Source: Streptomyces sp. SUK 48 (lineage in GTDB: Bacteria; Actinomycetota; Actinomycetes; Streptomycetales; Streptomycetaceae). From it: a stretch of 64,000 nucleotides of DNA. The stretch covers positions 8,222,001 through 8,286,000 of the forward strand of contig NZ_CP045740.1 in the NCBI RefSeq assembly GCF_009650765.1, in the 5' to 3' direction. How positions within the stretch are numbered: position 1 is the first letter of the stretch; each line of letters opens with the position of its first letter. The notes below the pieces were generated by a model. It saw only the letters and a list, made by a program, of their open reading frames with translations. It did no database searches and was not told the origin of the DNA. Below, piece by piece: positions 1 through 8,842 of this stretch. A program made the translations under genes and the position numbers.

Positions 1-85
1 ATCGTGATGAGTGGTTGCAGCCGCCAAACGGAATCGATGAGCCCTGCGCATTGCGCGCCATGGCCCGCGGCAGCACTGAACGACC

Positions 86-102
86 CCTCAAATCCTTTGA
101 GG
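86..102. terminator. Short hairpin, possible terminator
   Basis: CCTCAAA and TTTGAGG form a perfect 7-bp stem around a 3-nt loop, and flanking C/G runs extend the pairing imperfectly. It lies about 100 nt upstream of the first gene and probably ends a transcript from further left. There is no clear T-run. Confidence 0.35.
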
Positions 103-204
103 TGAGGGGCGTTCGACGGCATGCTCACCAAATTCTTACATGTGCTTTACTTTCAGCAAGCGGAGGGGGATCCGCTCTCTCGTGACCTCTGGGGAAGGAA
201 ACAC

Positions 205-720
205 ATGGCGATAACGCGTGCCCGCAAGGGACTCATGCTCGGAGCCTCCGGTGCCTTCGCGGCAGCCCTTGTGGCGGCGGCTTTGACGATCGGCTCTCCG
301 GCGTCCGCGGCGCCCGCGCAGCCGGTGGCAGCGGGGAGCAGTGCCGACATGCCCTCTGCGGTGGAAGACTTCAACTATCCGGGCGCCGACCGCATCCGCC
401 AGGAGCGCAACGTCACCCTCAAGCGGGGCGACGGCCACATCACCCTGGTCTCCTGCAGCGAGGCGTGGAACATCAAGATCGAGTCCCGTCTGGACAACGG
501 TGGCTACTGCTTCCGCGCCACCACCAAGACGGGCTTTCTTACCCTGGAACTGCCTGACGCTTACGGGGTGTGGACCGAGGACCACCCGGTCAAGGCGACG
601 CTGACCGCCGACGGCAAGGAAACCGTCGTCAGCGTGCCGACCGATGACTACCAGCCCGTCGGCGAGGCCGGCGGCACCGGACTGCGCTCCGTCCTTGTGG
701 AACTCCGCGTCACCGGCTGA
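205..720 (+). CDS. Secreted protein of unknown function
   Basis: This is a 171-residue protein. The ATG at 205 is chosen because GGGAAGGAA lies just upstream and because it gives a standard signal peptide: a basic N-terminus (MAITRARKG), a hydrophobic stretch at about residues 12-32, and an Ala-X-Ala cleavage region near SASAAPA. The mature part (about 135 residues) has two cysteines, in SCSEAW and GGYCF, which may pair, and looks like a compact beta-rich domain. I recognise no family. It is a single gene followed, after a gap, by the FG-GAP protein. Expected location is extracellular or cell-wall associated. Confidence 0.7.
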   Translation: MAITRARKGLMLGASGAFAAALVAAALTIGSPASAAPAQPVAAGSSADMPSAVEDFNYPGADRIRQERNVTLKRGDGHITLVSCSEAWNIKIESRLDNGGYCFRATTKTGFLTLELPDAYGVWTEDHPVKATLTADGKETVVSVPTDDYQPVGEAGGTGLRSVLVELRVTG

Positions 721-838
721 GTCCAGCCCGGCTCCCGGCCACACATTCCAGCCGGCTACCGAACCCCATGCGCGATGCGCCCTGCGGCACAGGCCGCACG
801 AGGCCCGCGCCTTCGTGAACCATCAGGAAAGCTCCCAC

Positions 839-3067
839 GTGTCCAACTTCCACCCCCGCGCGGCGCTGACGAGCACGCTGCTCGCGGCCGCCGTCGTGTC
901 CGGCGTCCTGACCGCCCCCAGTGTGTCCGCCGTCACAGGTGGCGTAGCCGCCAGCGGTTCCTTCGCCTACACCGCCCGCCTTGCCATCGGCTCCGGCGAC
1001 CGCGCCTGCACCGGCGCGCTGATCGATCCGGAGTGGATCGTCACCGCGGCCAGCTGCTTCGCCGACGACCCCGAGCAGGGCTACAGCATCCGCGCGGGCA
1101 AGCCGGCCATGGCCACCACCGCGACCATCGGCCGCACCGACCTGACCTCCACCACAGGGCAGGTCCGCCAGGTCGTCGAGCTGGTGCCTCGCAGCGACCG
1201 TGACGTCGTGCTCGCCCGACTCGGCCGTCCCGCCGCCGGCATCACCCCGGTCAAGGTCAGCACTAGCGCCCCCGCCGTGGACGAGGCCCTCACCGTGCCC
1301 GCATACGGCCGCACTGCCACCGAGTGGGCCCCTCTGAAGCTGCACACGGGCAGTTTCAAGATCGGCGCGATCCAGTCCGACACCATCGACATGGCCGGCC
1401 AGAACGGCGCAGCCGTCTGCGCCGGCGACACCGGTGCCCCGGTGCTGCGCACCGCGGGCGGCTCCTACGAGCTCACGTCGGTCACCACCCGCTCCTGGCA
1501 GGGCCGTTGCTTCGGCCAGGACCCCACCGAGACCCGCACTGACGCACGCAATGTGCGCTTGGACAACCTCGGCACCTGGATCGACTCCACCGTCCAGGCC
1601 GCGCGGATCACCGACTTCAACTGCGACGGCGTCGAAGACATCGCGATCGCCGACCCGAAAGCCAGCGTCGGTGGTAACAGCAGTGCGGGCGCGGTCCGGA
1701 TCGTCTACGGCGGAGGCAAGGGCACCACGTCCGTCACCCAGGACCTGGACTGGGTCCCCGGCGACTCCGAGACGGACGACTGGTTCGGCGAGAGCATCGA
1801 CACCGCCGACTACAACCAGGACGGCTGCACCGACCTGATCGTCGGCACCCCCTCCGAGGACCTGGGCACGGTGAAGGACGCCGGCATGGTCGACGTCCTG
1901 TACGGCGCCCAGGCCGGCATCGGTACCGGTTCGGTGAAGGACACCCACTTCGAACAGGACGCCGGGACCGGGTCCCTCGCCGCCTCCACCCCCGAGTCGG
2001 GTGACCGTCTGGGCCAGGCTGTGGCAGCCGGCATCACTGCCTCCGGCGACCCATTCCTCGTGATCGGCGCTCCTGGCGAGGCCATCGGAACCGTGCCCAA
2101 GGCAGGCATGGCGTTCTATGTGCGCGACAGCACCAGCATCGGCATCACCACCGCCAACATCGGCATCACCCAGGACAGCACAGGCGTCCCCGGCGCCGTG
2201 GAGGCCAACGACCAGTTCGCCGAAACCATCGCCGCCGACGCCAACCACATCGCCATCGGCGCCCCCGGCGAAGCCATCGGCACCGACACGAACGCCGGCA
2301 ACGTCGCGGTCTTCAGCCACACACTGAACTCCGAGGGCCGTCCCACCCCGCTGTTCGGCCTCGACCAGGACCTGGATACCGTCGCCGGCAGCTCCGAAGC
2401 GGGCGACCAGTTCGGCAAGTCCCTCGCGATGGTGCCCTACCGCCCCTCGGCAGCGGCTACCGCCACCGACTCTATCCTCGCGGTCGGCTCCCCCGGCGAA
2501 GATCTCGATATCGACGGCGTTAACAAGACCGACACCGGCAACGTCCTCACCTTCCGTGTCACCGCAGCCGGTACCTTCACTCAGCTGAACAACTACTTTT
2601 CCGGCACTGCCACCGACGACGTCACCGGCACCTCCGAGGCTGGCGACCGCTTCGGCCAGACCCTCGCCGCCGTGAACACCATGCCCGGCGCGGTCAGCAC
2701 CACAGCAACGATGAAGCTCGCCGTCGGAATCACCGGAGAGGCCGTGGGAACCGCCACCAAATCCGGCGCCATCACCACCTTCTCGCTGCTCGGCGCTCCC
2801 AGCGCAAACGACCGCTGGATCGAGGCGGGAACGTCCGGCATCCCCGGCCCTGCAGGAGCTGACCAGCAGCTGGGCTTCAGCATCCGCTACACCGGTACCA
2901 AACTGTACGTCGGAATGCCCTATGGCCCGGCCAGCTACGGCTCACTGCACGCCCTGCCCCTCTCCAACGTGACCGCCGGCGGTACCAACGCCGCGATCAC
3001 CACATATCAGCCGGGCCAGGGCGGACTTCCCGCCTCAGGCGGCCGGTTCGGATACGCCGCACGATAG
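839..3067 (+). CDS. Secreted trypsin-like (degenerate) FG-GAP repeat protein
   Basis: This is a 742-residue protein. The GTG at 839 has AGGAAAG upstream and gives a signal peptide (hydrophobic residues about 9-31). Residues about 35-245 read as a chymotrypsin-fold domain, and the rest is a series of FG-GAP repeats (FNCDGVEDIAIADP, YNQDGCTDLIVGTP and later copies) that should form a beta-propeller with Asp-rich calcium loops. The catalytic positions are altered. The usual TAAHC is VTAASCF (His to Ser) and the usual GDSGGP is AGDTGAP (Ser to Thr), while the Asp in DVVLARL remains. It is therefore probably not an active protease and more likely an adhesin or binding protein. The fold call is strong; loss of activity is inferred. 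Confidence 0.85.
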   Translation: MSNFHPRAALTSTLLAAAVVSGVLTAPSVSAVTGGVAASGSFAYTARLAIGSGDRACTGALIDPEWIVTAASCFADDPEQGYSIRAGKPAMATTATIGRTDLTSTTGQVRQVVELVPRSDRDVVLARLGRPAAGITPVKVSTSAPAVDEALTVPAYGRTATEWAPLKLHTGSFKIGAIQSDTIDMAGQNGAAVCAGDTGAPVLRTAGGSYELTSVTTRSWQGRCFGQDPTETRTDARNVRLDNLGTWIDSTVQAARITDFNCDGVEDIAIADPKASVGGNSSAGAVRIVYGGGKGTTSVTQDLDWVPGDSETDDWFGESIDTADYNQDGCTDLIVGTPSEDLGTVKDAGMVDVLYGAQAGIGTGSVKDTHFEQDAGTGSLAASTPESGDRLGQAVAAGITASGDPFLVIGAPGEAIGTVPKAGMAFYVRDSTSIGITTANIGITQDSTGVPGAVEANDQFAETIAADANHIAIGAPGEAIGTDTNAGNVAVFSHTLNSEGRPTPLFGLDQDLDTVAGSSEAGDQFGKSLAMVPYRPSAAATATDSILAVGSPGEDLDIDGVNKTDTGNVLTFRVTAAGTFTQLNNYFSGTATDDVTGTSEAGDRFGQTLAAVNTMPGAVSTTATMKLAVGITGEAVGTATKSGAITTFSLLGAPSANDRWIEAGTSGIPGPAGADQQLGFSIRYTGTKLYVGMPYGPASYGSLHALPLSNVTAGGTNAAITTYQPGQGGLPASGGRFGYAAR

Positions 3068-3804
3068 GCAGACAGTCGCACTCGCTGCGCAGTCACGCCT
3101 GCCGAGAAGCCGGCTGCGATCTGCCGGTGTGAAACCAGAGGGGGGGCAGCCCACAAGGCTGCCCCCCTCCCGTTGGGCCGGAGCCCTCGATCGTCAGGTG
3201 CGCTGTCATCTCCATGCCCGGAACATCCCAGATAGGCGTGGCAGACGATCCAGTTTCGCAACGAGCCCTCATCGTGGGACACGAGTTCCGTGCAAGCGTC
3301 GGATCCGATCCCCGATAACGCTGGGAGCGCGTCCAGTACAGAGGGGAGCAACTGTCAGTGCGGTCGGCTACCTTCGGGAAGTCCCGAGTGGACGGGTGTT
3401 CCCGCCCGGCCTGATTGCTGCGGGCCGGGCGGGAACGGTGTGCTCGCCCCCGGGTTCTTCTGGCACGGGGGCAGGCTCTTCCGGATGGAAGACCGACACC
3501 GAAGGGTGCCCGGTGTCCATTGACGTCGGTTGAGCGCCCGATTGCAAGGAAAATCGGGAACTTCCACCCCAGAGCGAAAGGGCCTGCGCGTTTTCTTCCG
3601 GTCGGTGCTTCGTCCGGGTATGGGGCGGACTGCTTGGCGACCGGCATTGTTCCGTAAATTCTTGATCACTTGGCGTAACAACTCCTCCTGCCTACATGCT
3701 GGTTGACCTCCCCGGCGGCGGCGGCGTGGCACCCGCGTGTCTCCGGGGCCCGCAGGCCCCCGGAGACCAGCGGGCGCAGGAAGACCGAGAACCAAGGGAA
3801 CTTG
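3068..3804. other. Intergenic region, no convincing gene
   Basis: Apart from the hairpin above, the open frames here lack ribosome-binding sites and recognisable domains. The last 150 nt are locally AT-richer and probably hold the promoter of the operon starting at 3805, but I cannot place -35/-10 boxes with confidence. Confidence 0.4.
3141..3167 (+). terminator. Strong GC-rich hairpin after the FG-GAP gene
   Basis: GGGGGGCAGCC and GGCTGCCCCCC form a perfect 11-bp stem with a 5-nt loop (CACAA), about 75 nt after the stop codon. This is a typical Streptomyces terminator without a T-tract. Confidence 0.7.
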
Positions 3805-4029
3805 ATGGAACGCAAAGGCATAAAGCTCCTCATCGCGTTCGCCACGGCGATCGTATTCGCGTGGAGCGTCGTGATGGTCGTGCTCGGGCAGGTCGCAGCG
3901 ATCGCCGTCCTCGCCCCGGTGCTGGGACTGACGGTCCAGCAGATCGTGCGGGCCATCCGCTCGCATCCCGCCCCCGAGGTCGGCGATCCCGCGGTGGCCG
4001 TGCCGGACAGTGGGGAGGAGGCGCCATGA
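3805..4029 (+). CDS. Small two-helix membrane protein
   Basis: This is a 74-residue protein. The ATG at 3805 follows AAGGGAA and gives a basic start (MERKGIK) ahead of a hydrophobic segment (about residues 7-30). A second hydrophobic or amphipathic stretch (LAPVLGLTVQQIV) follows, then a charged C-terminal tail. No family is recognised. Its stop overlaps the start of the next gene (ATGA at 4026-4029), so it is translationally coupled to the HTH/sigma-like protein and is probably the first gene of a four-gene operon. Confidence 0.6.
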   Translation: MERKGIKLLIAFATAIVFAWSVVMVVLGQVAAIAVLAPVLGLTVQQIVRAIRSHPAPEVGDPAVAVPDSGEEAP

Positions 4030-5075
4030 ACCTGTTCGACGACCCGGCTGCGGTTCCCGACCAGCCGCCCCCTTCCGGCGAACCCGGGCCGGCTGACAGG
4101 TCGAGCACGCCGGCCACCCCCGAGAGGGACCACTCGAAGGAACCTGCCGGACCCGGCCTGCGGAGCCAGGCCGGTGTCGGAGCCGCTCTGGCACGGCGTC
4201 CTGGACGCCCAGGCCGGCCCCTCGGCCCGATCGCAGCACACATCTCCAGCGCGCACCGTGCTTGGCTGGTCCCGGTCCGTGAGGCGTACCTGGCCGCCAC
4301 GCTGCACTCCGGGCTGACGATGAGCCGACTCGGCGAGGCGCTCTACATCTCCAAGCCGAAGATCTCCGAGCTGCTCAGCGGCAAGCTCTACCCCCGCTGG
4401 GAACTCCTCTACGACATCGCTGTCGCCCTGGGCATCTCGGTCTGGCCGCTGTACCGGCTGTGGCGACAAGCCGCGCTGCAGACAGAGAACAAATCCCGCG
4501 CCTGGGTCGAGAAATCCTCCGCCGCCCGCGGGACGATGACGGCCACCCGCGCCACCCCGCCCATGGATCTCTCCGCGTTTCGCGAGATCACCGAGGGAGG
4601 CTACCGCCTCTACGCTGGCGTCTTCCTCCTCACCGGGTACTGCGACGCCGCCCTCGAGGAGACCTACGACCAACTCTGGCTCTCCTGGGGCCACGCCCTT
4701 GCCAGCCACGACACCCGCCGATACGCCTTCACCGTGTTGCGCACCGCGGTCATGGCCCGCACCCCGCACATCGACGGCCGCCCCGAATTCAGCGAGGCCG
4801 CCTTCGACACGATCGCCCTCCAGACCGTCACCGACGACGAGGCCGCCGAGCAGATCGCCGAATCCATTGCCTTGTTCAAGGCGATGAGCCGGCTGCCCGA
4901 CAACCAACTCGACGTCATGGTGCTGCGCGTCCTGCACGGCATGACCGACGAGGAGGTCTCCCACTTCCTGGGCCTGCCGCTGCCGACGGTCCGTTCCGAC
5001 GAACGCCACGCGATCCGCTTCCTCGAGGACATCCTGTCCCCGCCGCCTCCTCCCGAAGATGGAGACCAGCCATGA
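4026..5075 (+). CDS. HTH regulator with XRE-like and sigma-70 region 4-like segments
   Basis: This is a 349-residue protein. A proline-rich N-terminal tail (about residues 1-75) precedes an XRE-like helix-turn-helix at about 95-135 (LGEALYISKPKISELLSGK). The C-terminus (about 290-340) reads as a sigma-70 region 4-like HTH (LRVLHGMTDEEVSHFLGLP followed by TVRSDERHAIRFLEDIL). It is a predicted cytoplasmic DNA-binding regulator. The start overlaps the upstream stop and the stop overlaps the downstream start, both ATGA. A regulator with both HTH types is uncommon but appears in streptomycete operons of unknown function. The target is not evident. Confidence 0.7.
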   Translation: MNLFDDPAAVPDQPPPSGEPGPADRSSTPATPERDHSKEPAGPGLRSQAGVGAALARRPGRPGRPLGPIAAHISSAHRAWLVPVREAYLAATLHSGLTMSRLGEALYISKPKISELLSGKLYPRWELLYDIAVALGISVWPLYRLWRQAALQTENKSRAWVEKSSAARGTMTATRATPPMDLSAFREITEGGYRLYAGVFLLTGYCDAALEETYDQLWLSWGHALASHDTRRYAFTVLRTAVMARTPHIDGRPEFSEAAFDTIALQTVTDDEAAEQIAESIALFKAMSRLPDNQLDVMVLRVLHGMTDEEVSHFLGLPLPTVRSDERHAIRFLEDILSPPPPPEDGDQP

Positions 5076-5587
5076 CCCGCATCGATGGCATTCTCGCCCG
5101 GGCACGCCTCGCCACGGAACGCACCGCTCCCCGCGACATCGTCGACACCCTTGCCTGCCCGGTCACCCGCTCTCCGCAGCCCCCAGCCGCCGCCCTCGAC
5201 CGGTCGGCGGTGTCGGACCGGCGGCTCGATGCCGAGGAAGCGGCCGAGGACCTGCGGGCCCTGTGCGAGACCCTCGTCTCCCACACGCCTGCCCACGAGG
5301 TCGCCGATTTCGTCACCGAGCAGGTGCCTGAACCCCGCAGCGCGCTCGTCCTGGCCTGCGTGCTGCAGCTGACCGACACCGACGACGGCGCCCGCTTCTG
5401 GTGGCAGTACGCAGCCGGCGCCGGACAGCCAGCCGCCGCCTACTGCCTCTACCTTCACCATCTCGCCGCCGGCGAGGACACCCCGGCGAGTTGGTGGCAC
5501 CAGCAGACCGATGACGTCCAACCGCCACCCCCGCCCCCGCCTCCGCACCCAGGCCCGGCGCCGTGGGGGAGTGGGCACCCGCTCTGA
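5072..5587 (+). CDS. Conserved-looking protein of unknown function in the HTH operon
   Basis: This is a 171-residue protein with ATG in an ATGA overlap with the HTH regulator. It is acidic and helical. Residues about 60-130 (EDLRALCETLVSHTPAHEV, then FVTEQVPEPRSALVLACVL) look like alpha repeats, followed by FWWQYAAGAGQPAAAYCLY, which resembles the tail of Sel1/TPR-like repeats. The last 25 residues are a proline run. No catalytic motif is visible. A partner role for the coupled regulator is an inference from position only. Confidence 0.6.
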   Translation: MTRIDGILARARLATERTAPRDIVDTLACPVTRSPQPPAAALDRSAVSDRRLDAEEAAEDLRALCETLVSHTPAHEVADFVTEQVPEPRSALVLACVLQLTDTDDGARFWWQYAAGAGQPAAAYCLYLHHLAAGEDTPASWWHQQTDDVQPPPPPPPPHPGPAPWGSGHPL

Positions 5588-5895
5588 ACCCCGTCACCAG
5601 CACCTCCACCACCACGGTCCTGCGCATCCTGCGCCACCTCGCCAAAGAGACCGTCCGGGACCGCACCACCGCGGTGACCCGTCTCATGGCCTACATCCCC
5701 ACCGCCGTCACCGTCGGATACCTCCGCCAACCCGACATGGAACTTCCCCTGCCTGGCGGCGACTTCGCCCGGCGTGTCCGGGACCTCCTCGCCGCGGCCG
5801 CCTGCCGTCCCGACGTCGCAGACACCCTCCCCGCCCGCACCTCCCAAGCAGAACAAGACCTCGACGACCGCCTTCAACAGGCAGCCAGCCGCTGA
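5563..5895 (+). CDS. Small helical protein, last gene of the HTH operon
   Basis: This is a 110-residue protein starting at GTG 5563, inside the end of the previous gene. A later start is possible. Residues about 20-75 form a plausible helical domain (LRILRHLAKETVRDRTTAV), and the C-terminus is charged and helical. Coding-like codon use with G/C at third positions supports it. No family is recognised. Downstream the strand switches and decayed genes begin. Confidence 0.5.
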   Translation: MGEWAPALNPVTSTSTTTVLRILRHLAKETVRDRTTAVTRLMAYIPTAVTVGYLRQPDMELPLPGGDFARRVRDLLAAAACRPDVADTLPARTSQAEQDLDDRLQQAASR

Positions 5896-5955
5896 GGCCG
5901 GCCTACCACGCAGCCGTCCGCCCGGATGCCGCCCCGTGACCGGCCGACCGGGGGA

Positions 5956-6402
5956 TCATGGCCGGTCGCCGGTCGCCGGTCGCCGGTCGCCGGTCGCCGG
6001 TCGCCGGTCGCCGGTCGCCGGTCGCCGGTCGCCGGTGCCGCTGCTGGTGGGGGTGGAGGTCTGCTGGTGGCCGCCGGGTCGGGGCGCCCGCTGGGTGTCG
6101 TGGATGCTGTTGCGGGCGGCCGCGGCGACCGCTTCGGGGGTGATGCCAAACTCGGTGTAGAGGCGCTGGTAGTTGGCGGAAGCGCCGTAGTGTTCCAGGC
6201 TGACGATGCGTCCGGCGTCGCCGACCATGTCGCGCCAGCCCTGCCCGACGGCGGCCTCGACGCTGACCCGGGCCCGTACGTCCGGCGGCAGGACCTCGTC
6301 CTGGTACGCGGCGGGTTGTGCGGCGAACCACTCCCGGCACGGCATCGACACCACGCGCGCCGCGATCCCGTCGGACGCCAGCAACTCGCGGGCGTCGAGA
6401 AG
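5956..6402 (-). pseudogene. Transketolase C-terminal fragment
   Basis: The minus-strand frame encodes LLASDGIAARVVSMPCREWF and then YGASANYQRLYTEFGITPEA, which matches the C-terminal domain of bacterial transketolase (about the last 110 residues of about 700). The thiamine-diphosphate-binding and pyrimidine domains are absent. The frame runs in from an ArsR-like fragment across an in-frame TAA and runs out into the 7-bp repeat array, so neither end is native. It is a relic, not an active enzyme. Confidence 0.75.
5962..6031. repeat. 7-bp tandem repeat, 10 copies
   Basis: There are ten exact head-to-tail copies of CCGGTCG over 70 nt, followed by a broken copy. The array lies inside the 3' end of the transketolase remnant, where three copies encode a 7-residue period (TGDRRPA) on the minus strand. 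Such arrays change length by slippage. Confidence 0.95.
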
Positions 6403-6690
6403 TTAGGCGACATGGCTGTCGTAGAGCGCGTAGACGATCGAGCGGCCATGACGTTCGCCGGTGACCAGCCCCAGATTGCGCAACAGCCGCAGCTGGCGGG
6501 AACAAGCTGAAGCTTCCATGCCGGCGGCCTCGGCCAGGTAACTGCCCGAGCACGGCCCTTCCTGGAACCGGGTCAGGATGTCTAGCCGTGAGGGGGTGGC
6601 CAGAGCCTGGAGGGTGGCGGCGACGTCGGCGGTGCCGACGGCGTCGATGCACTCGCGGGTGGTGGCGCTACTGGCGGCAATAACCGCATC
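6403..6690 (-). pseudogene. ArsR-family regulator fragment
   Basis: In the same frame as the transketolase relic, the minus strand encodes ATLQALATPSRLDILTRFQE, then MEASACSRQLRLLRNLGLVT and ERHGRSIVYALYDSHVA before TAA at 6405-6403. This is the winged-helix core of an ArsR/SmtB repressor with its recognition helix. The usual N-terminus has no in-frame ATG, GTG or TTG, and the last helix is replaced by transketolase sequence. The gene therefore appears broken at both ends by recombination. Confidence 0.7.
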
Positions 6691-6722
6691 ACTTACTGCC
6701 CCGCCGGGTGCTGGCTGCGGGG

Positions 6723-6962
6723 TCAGTTGCCAAGGATGGCGGCAACGGTGTCTGTGTCCCCGAGCAGGTTATTCAGCGCGCTGACGTGGTTGAGGAAGTT
6801 GGAGTTGGCCAGGACGTTATTCAACGCGTTGATGCTCCCGACATTCGTTCCGATGAGCCCTCCCACCTCCCCTACCGATGGAACAGGCTCGGCCGCAGCA
6901 GCCGGGCCTGCCGTCAGCAGGACGACTCCGAGGGCACCCGCGACGATAGCCGCACGCTTCAT
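6723..6962 (-). CDS. Small secreted protein, Asn/Leu-rich
   Basis: This is a 79-residue protein. The start ATG has AAAGGAG about 6 nt upstream. Residues 1-24 are a signal peptide (MKRAAIVAGALGVVLLTAGP then AAAA). The mature peptide (about 55 residues) has a repeated LNN pattern (INALNNVLANSNFLN, SALNNLLGD) and no cysteines. The size and Asn-rich character recall small secreted streptomycete surface proteins, but I cannot place it as a chaplin or rodlin. It lies just upstream of the ArsR remnant on the same strand. Confidence 0.7.
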   Translation of the reverse strand: MKRAAIVAGALGVVLLTAGPAAAAEPVPSVGEVGGLIGTNVGSINALNNVLANSNFLNHVSALNNLLGDTDTVAAILGN

Positions 6963-7484
6963 GACCGCTCCTTTTTTGTAGTGATCTGTTCCACTGCACT
7001 GTTCGCGAGCCGACTCGGCAGGACAACTCAGGTGACGCGAACGGATGAGGCCGCTTGCAGACCGCTGTACCGAGTTCCCCGCCGCGATGCTGGTGGTCTG
7101 CGACAAGCAGACCGTGCTTCCCGTCGCAGAGCGTCGAAGAGGCCGCATGGAGGGACGTCATGGGCCCGGCGCATGGTCACACCGGGCAGCGCGGAGAGCT
7201 TGCCGTGCCACAAAGTCCGCCCTCGGCCATGGGTGGCCGTCGGCGTCGACCAGGTCGACCGGGCCCGGCGGGTACTCGATGGTGACGCTGACATAGCCGG
7301 CGGTGCCTGCTCGAGGCCGCCCTGGTCGCGAGAAAGGGGCCGCGGCTCGTTTGGACGGTCACGCGGGCCTCGGCTGCTCGGCTTGTGCCCGGCTGCCCAC
7401 TCCAGGTCGCGCGGCGTGGGGTCAGGTGCAGGGTTAGGGGCGGTCGGCTGGACCAGAAATTCGAACAAGTGATTGAATTAGGTC
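6963..7484. other. Intergenic region, no convincing gene
   Basis: Divergent spacer between the minus-strand secreted protein and the plus-strand genes from 7485. The minus-strand promoter should lie just right of 6975. Open frames here have arginine/proline-rich shadow translations and no ribosome-binding site. Confidence 0.35.
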
Positions 7485-7691
7485 ATGCGGCCGATTCCTG
7501 ATGACCTCGCCCGAGTACACGAGGAGTGGCACTCCGTCTACCGGCAGCTCGCCGTGCAGCCGCGTACCCACCTGCGGCGTCGCCTCCTAAGGCTGTCGGG
7601 ACAGGTGCTGTCCCACCGGCACTGGCACGGCCGGTCCTCGCACGCGTGGGCCGCTCTGCACGGTGCTCGTCATGTCCGGTCTGCCGCCTGA
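7485..7691 (+). CDS. Small protein upstream of the DUF6233 gene
   Basis: This is a 68-residue protein starting MRPIPDDLARVHEEWHSVYR. It is helical and basic and begins like a small conserved streptomycete protein. It overlaps the next start by 20 nt, which suggests coupling. The second half is arginine-rich and may be frame-drifted, so the true C-terminus is uncertain. Function unknown. Confidence 0.45.
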   Translation: MRPIPDDLARVHEEWHSVYRQLAVQPRTHLRRRLLRLSGQVLSHRHWHGRSSHAWAALHGARHVRSAA

Positions 7692-8091
7692 TCCGCCCCG
7701 GCTCCGAGCAATCCTCGGGCATCTGGAGCGGCAGATCACTGAGAGCGAGGCCGTCGGCATTTACCTGCGGCTCCAGCGCGACGAGGTGCGCGAGGCCCTC
7801 GCGCGGGCATCCTCGGTCCCCAGCCGGGAGCGCCCGGCGCAGCGGTCCGGGCCCCAGCGGCGGCCGCCGTCGTCGGCCGAGTACATGATGGAGACGAAGC
7901 TCCGCCCGGATGATTCCCTGCCCGTCGTCGTCCACGTCGGTGGCTGCAAGATCCGGCAGGGGCGCCGGGCGCCGTCCGCGATCAGTGCGAAGCAGGCACG
8001 CATGGTGCTCACGGATCCGGCGATCGGAGCCGAGCCCTGTCCGGTTTGCCGGCCGGAGAGCAGGCTGGGGTTGGGGGTCGATCTTGAGTGA
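7672..8091 (+). CDS. DUF6233-like protein
   Basis: This is a 139-residue protein starting at ATG 7672. The N-terminal helix (LRAILGHLERQITESEAVGI) is followed by a charged linker and then a compact C-terminal domain with VHVGGCKIRQGRR and later AEPCPVCRPESRLG. The Cys pattern (GGC ... CPVC) and the VHVGGC signature match streptomycete DUF6233 proteins, whose function is unknown; a metal-binding fold is plausible. These genes are usually multicopy and found in accessory regions, as here. Confidence 0.65.
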   Translation: MSGLPPDPPRLRAILGHLERQITESEAVGIYLRLQRDEVREALARASSVPSRERPAQRSGPQRRPPSSAEYMMETKLRPDDSLPVVVHVGGCKIRQGRRAPSAISAKQARMVLTDPAIGAEPCPVCRPESRLGLGVDLE

Positions 8092-8842
8092 GCGTCCCGC
8101 GGCCGGCCGCAGCGGGGTGGGGGGCTTGCAGTCGAAGACGTGGGCGGCACGCCGCGGCGCGTCGACCTGGGCATGGGTCGGGCTGCTGCCGCGCAGTTGC
8201 TGGGCTGCTCGCCTGCGCAGGTCGGTCACTGCCCGCGCTGTCAGGGTCTGAGCCGCCGTTACGGGCCCGGGACCGAGGTCATCCGCCGTGTCTGCCGGCG
8301 GCCGAGACGGGCCCGCGCCGCCGGACTGCGCGCCGTTGCCCTACTCGACCGCGAGACCGGAGCCCCCGACTGGCCGACGGCCCCGCCCGCTGCCCTCGCA
8401 GGCTGCTTCACGGTTGGCGCAGGCCTTTCTGTCGCCGGCTCTCGGCGGCGCGACCCGATGTCCGCCGCGGGCCGGCGGTCGGCCGCAGGCTCGTGGCGAG
8501 GCACGGGTGCGGAGGGCTGCACCCGCAGAAGTCTTACGCGGGTGCCGGTTTTGGGCGCAGCGCCGCGAGCGGGGAGCGCCAGCCATTCTCCACGGCGCGC
8601 AGCTGCTCCCAGTGGACCTCGGAATGGGGGGACGGCCGTATCGGCGGAGGCTGTGGTGTAGAGCGCGAGATCGTCGGCCCCGGCCCGGCTGGTGCCGAAG
8701 CGAGCCGGCCCTCGCCCGAGCTCGGCACGGGCCCTTCACCGTTCTCAGTTTGCCGTCGCGGTGTCGGTCACCGGTAGTACGCACTTGACCCGCGCACCCA
8801 CCTCAACACGCTGCCCGCCAGGGACGGCCATCGCCTGCCTGC
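8092..8842. other. Region without a confident gene
   Basis: Several overlapping frames on both strands are open only because of high GC. None combines a ribosome-binding site, normal amino-acid composition and a known motif. One plus-strand frame has a CPRC pair near 8230 (HCPRCQGLSRRYG), possibly a decayed zinc-binding gene. Confidence 0.35.

Noticed and set aside
710..2320. 536-aa minus-strand frame opposite the FG-GAP gene
   Set aside because: Gly/Val/Asp-rich antisense shadow of a high-GC gene; no ribosome-binding site or domain.
8140..8661. 173-aa plus-strand frame with a CPRC pair
   Set aside because: Only the first 50 residues look protein-like and the rest is Arg/Ser/Ala-rich; possibly decayed, but not supportable as a gene.
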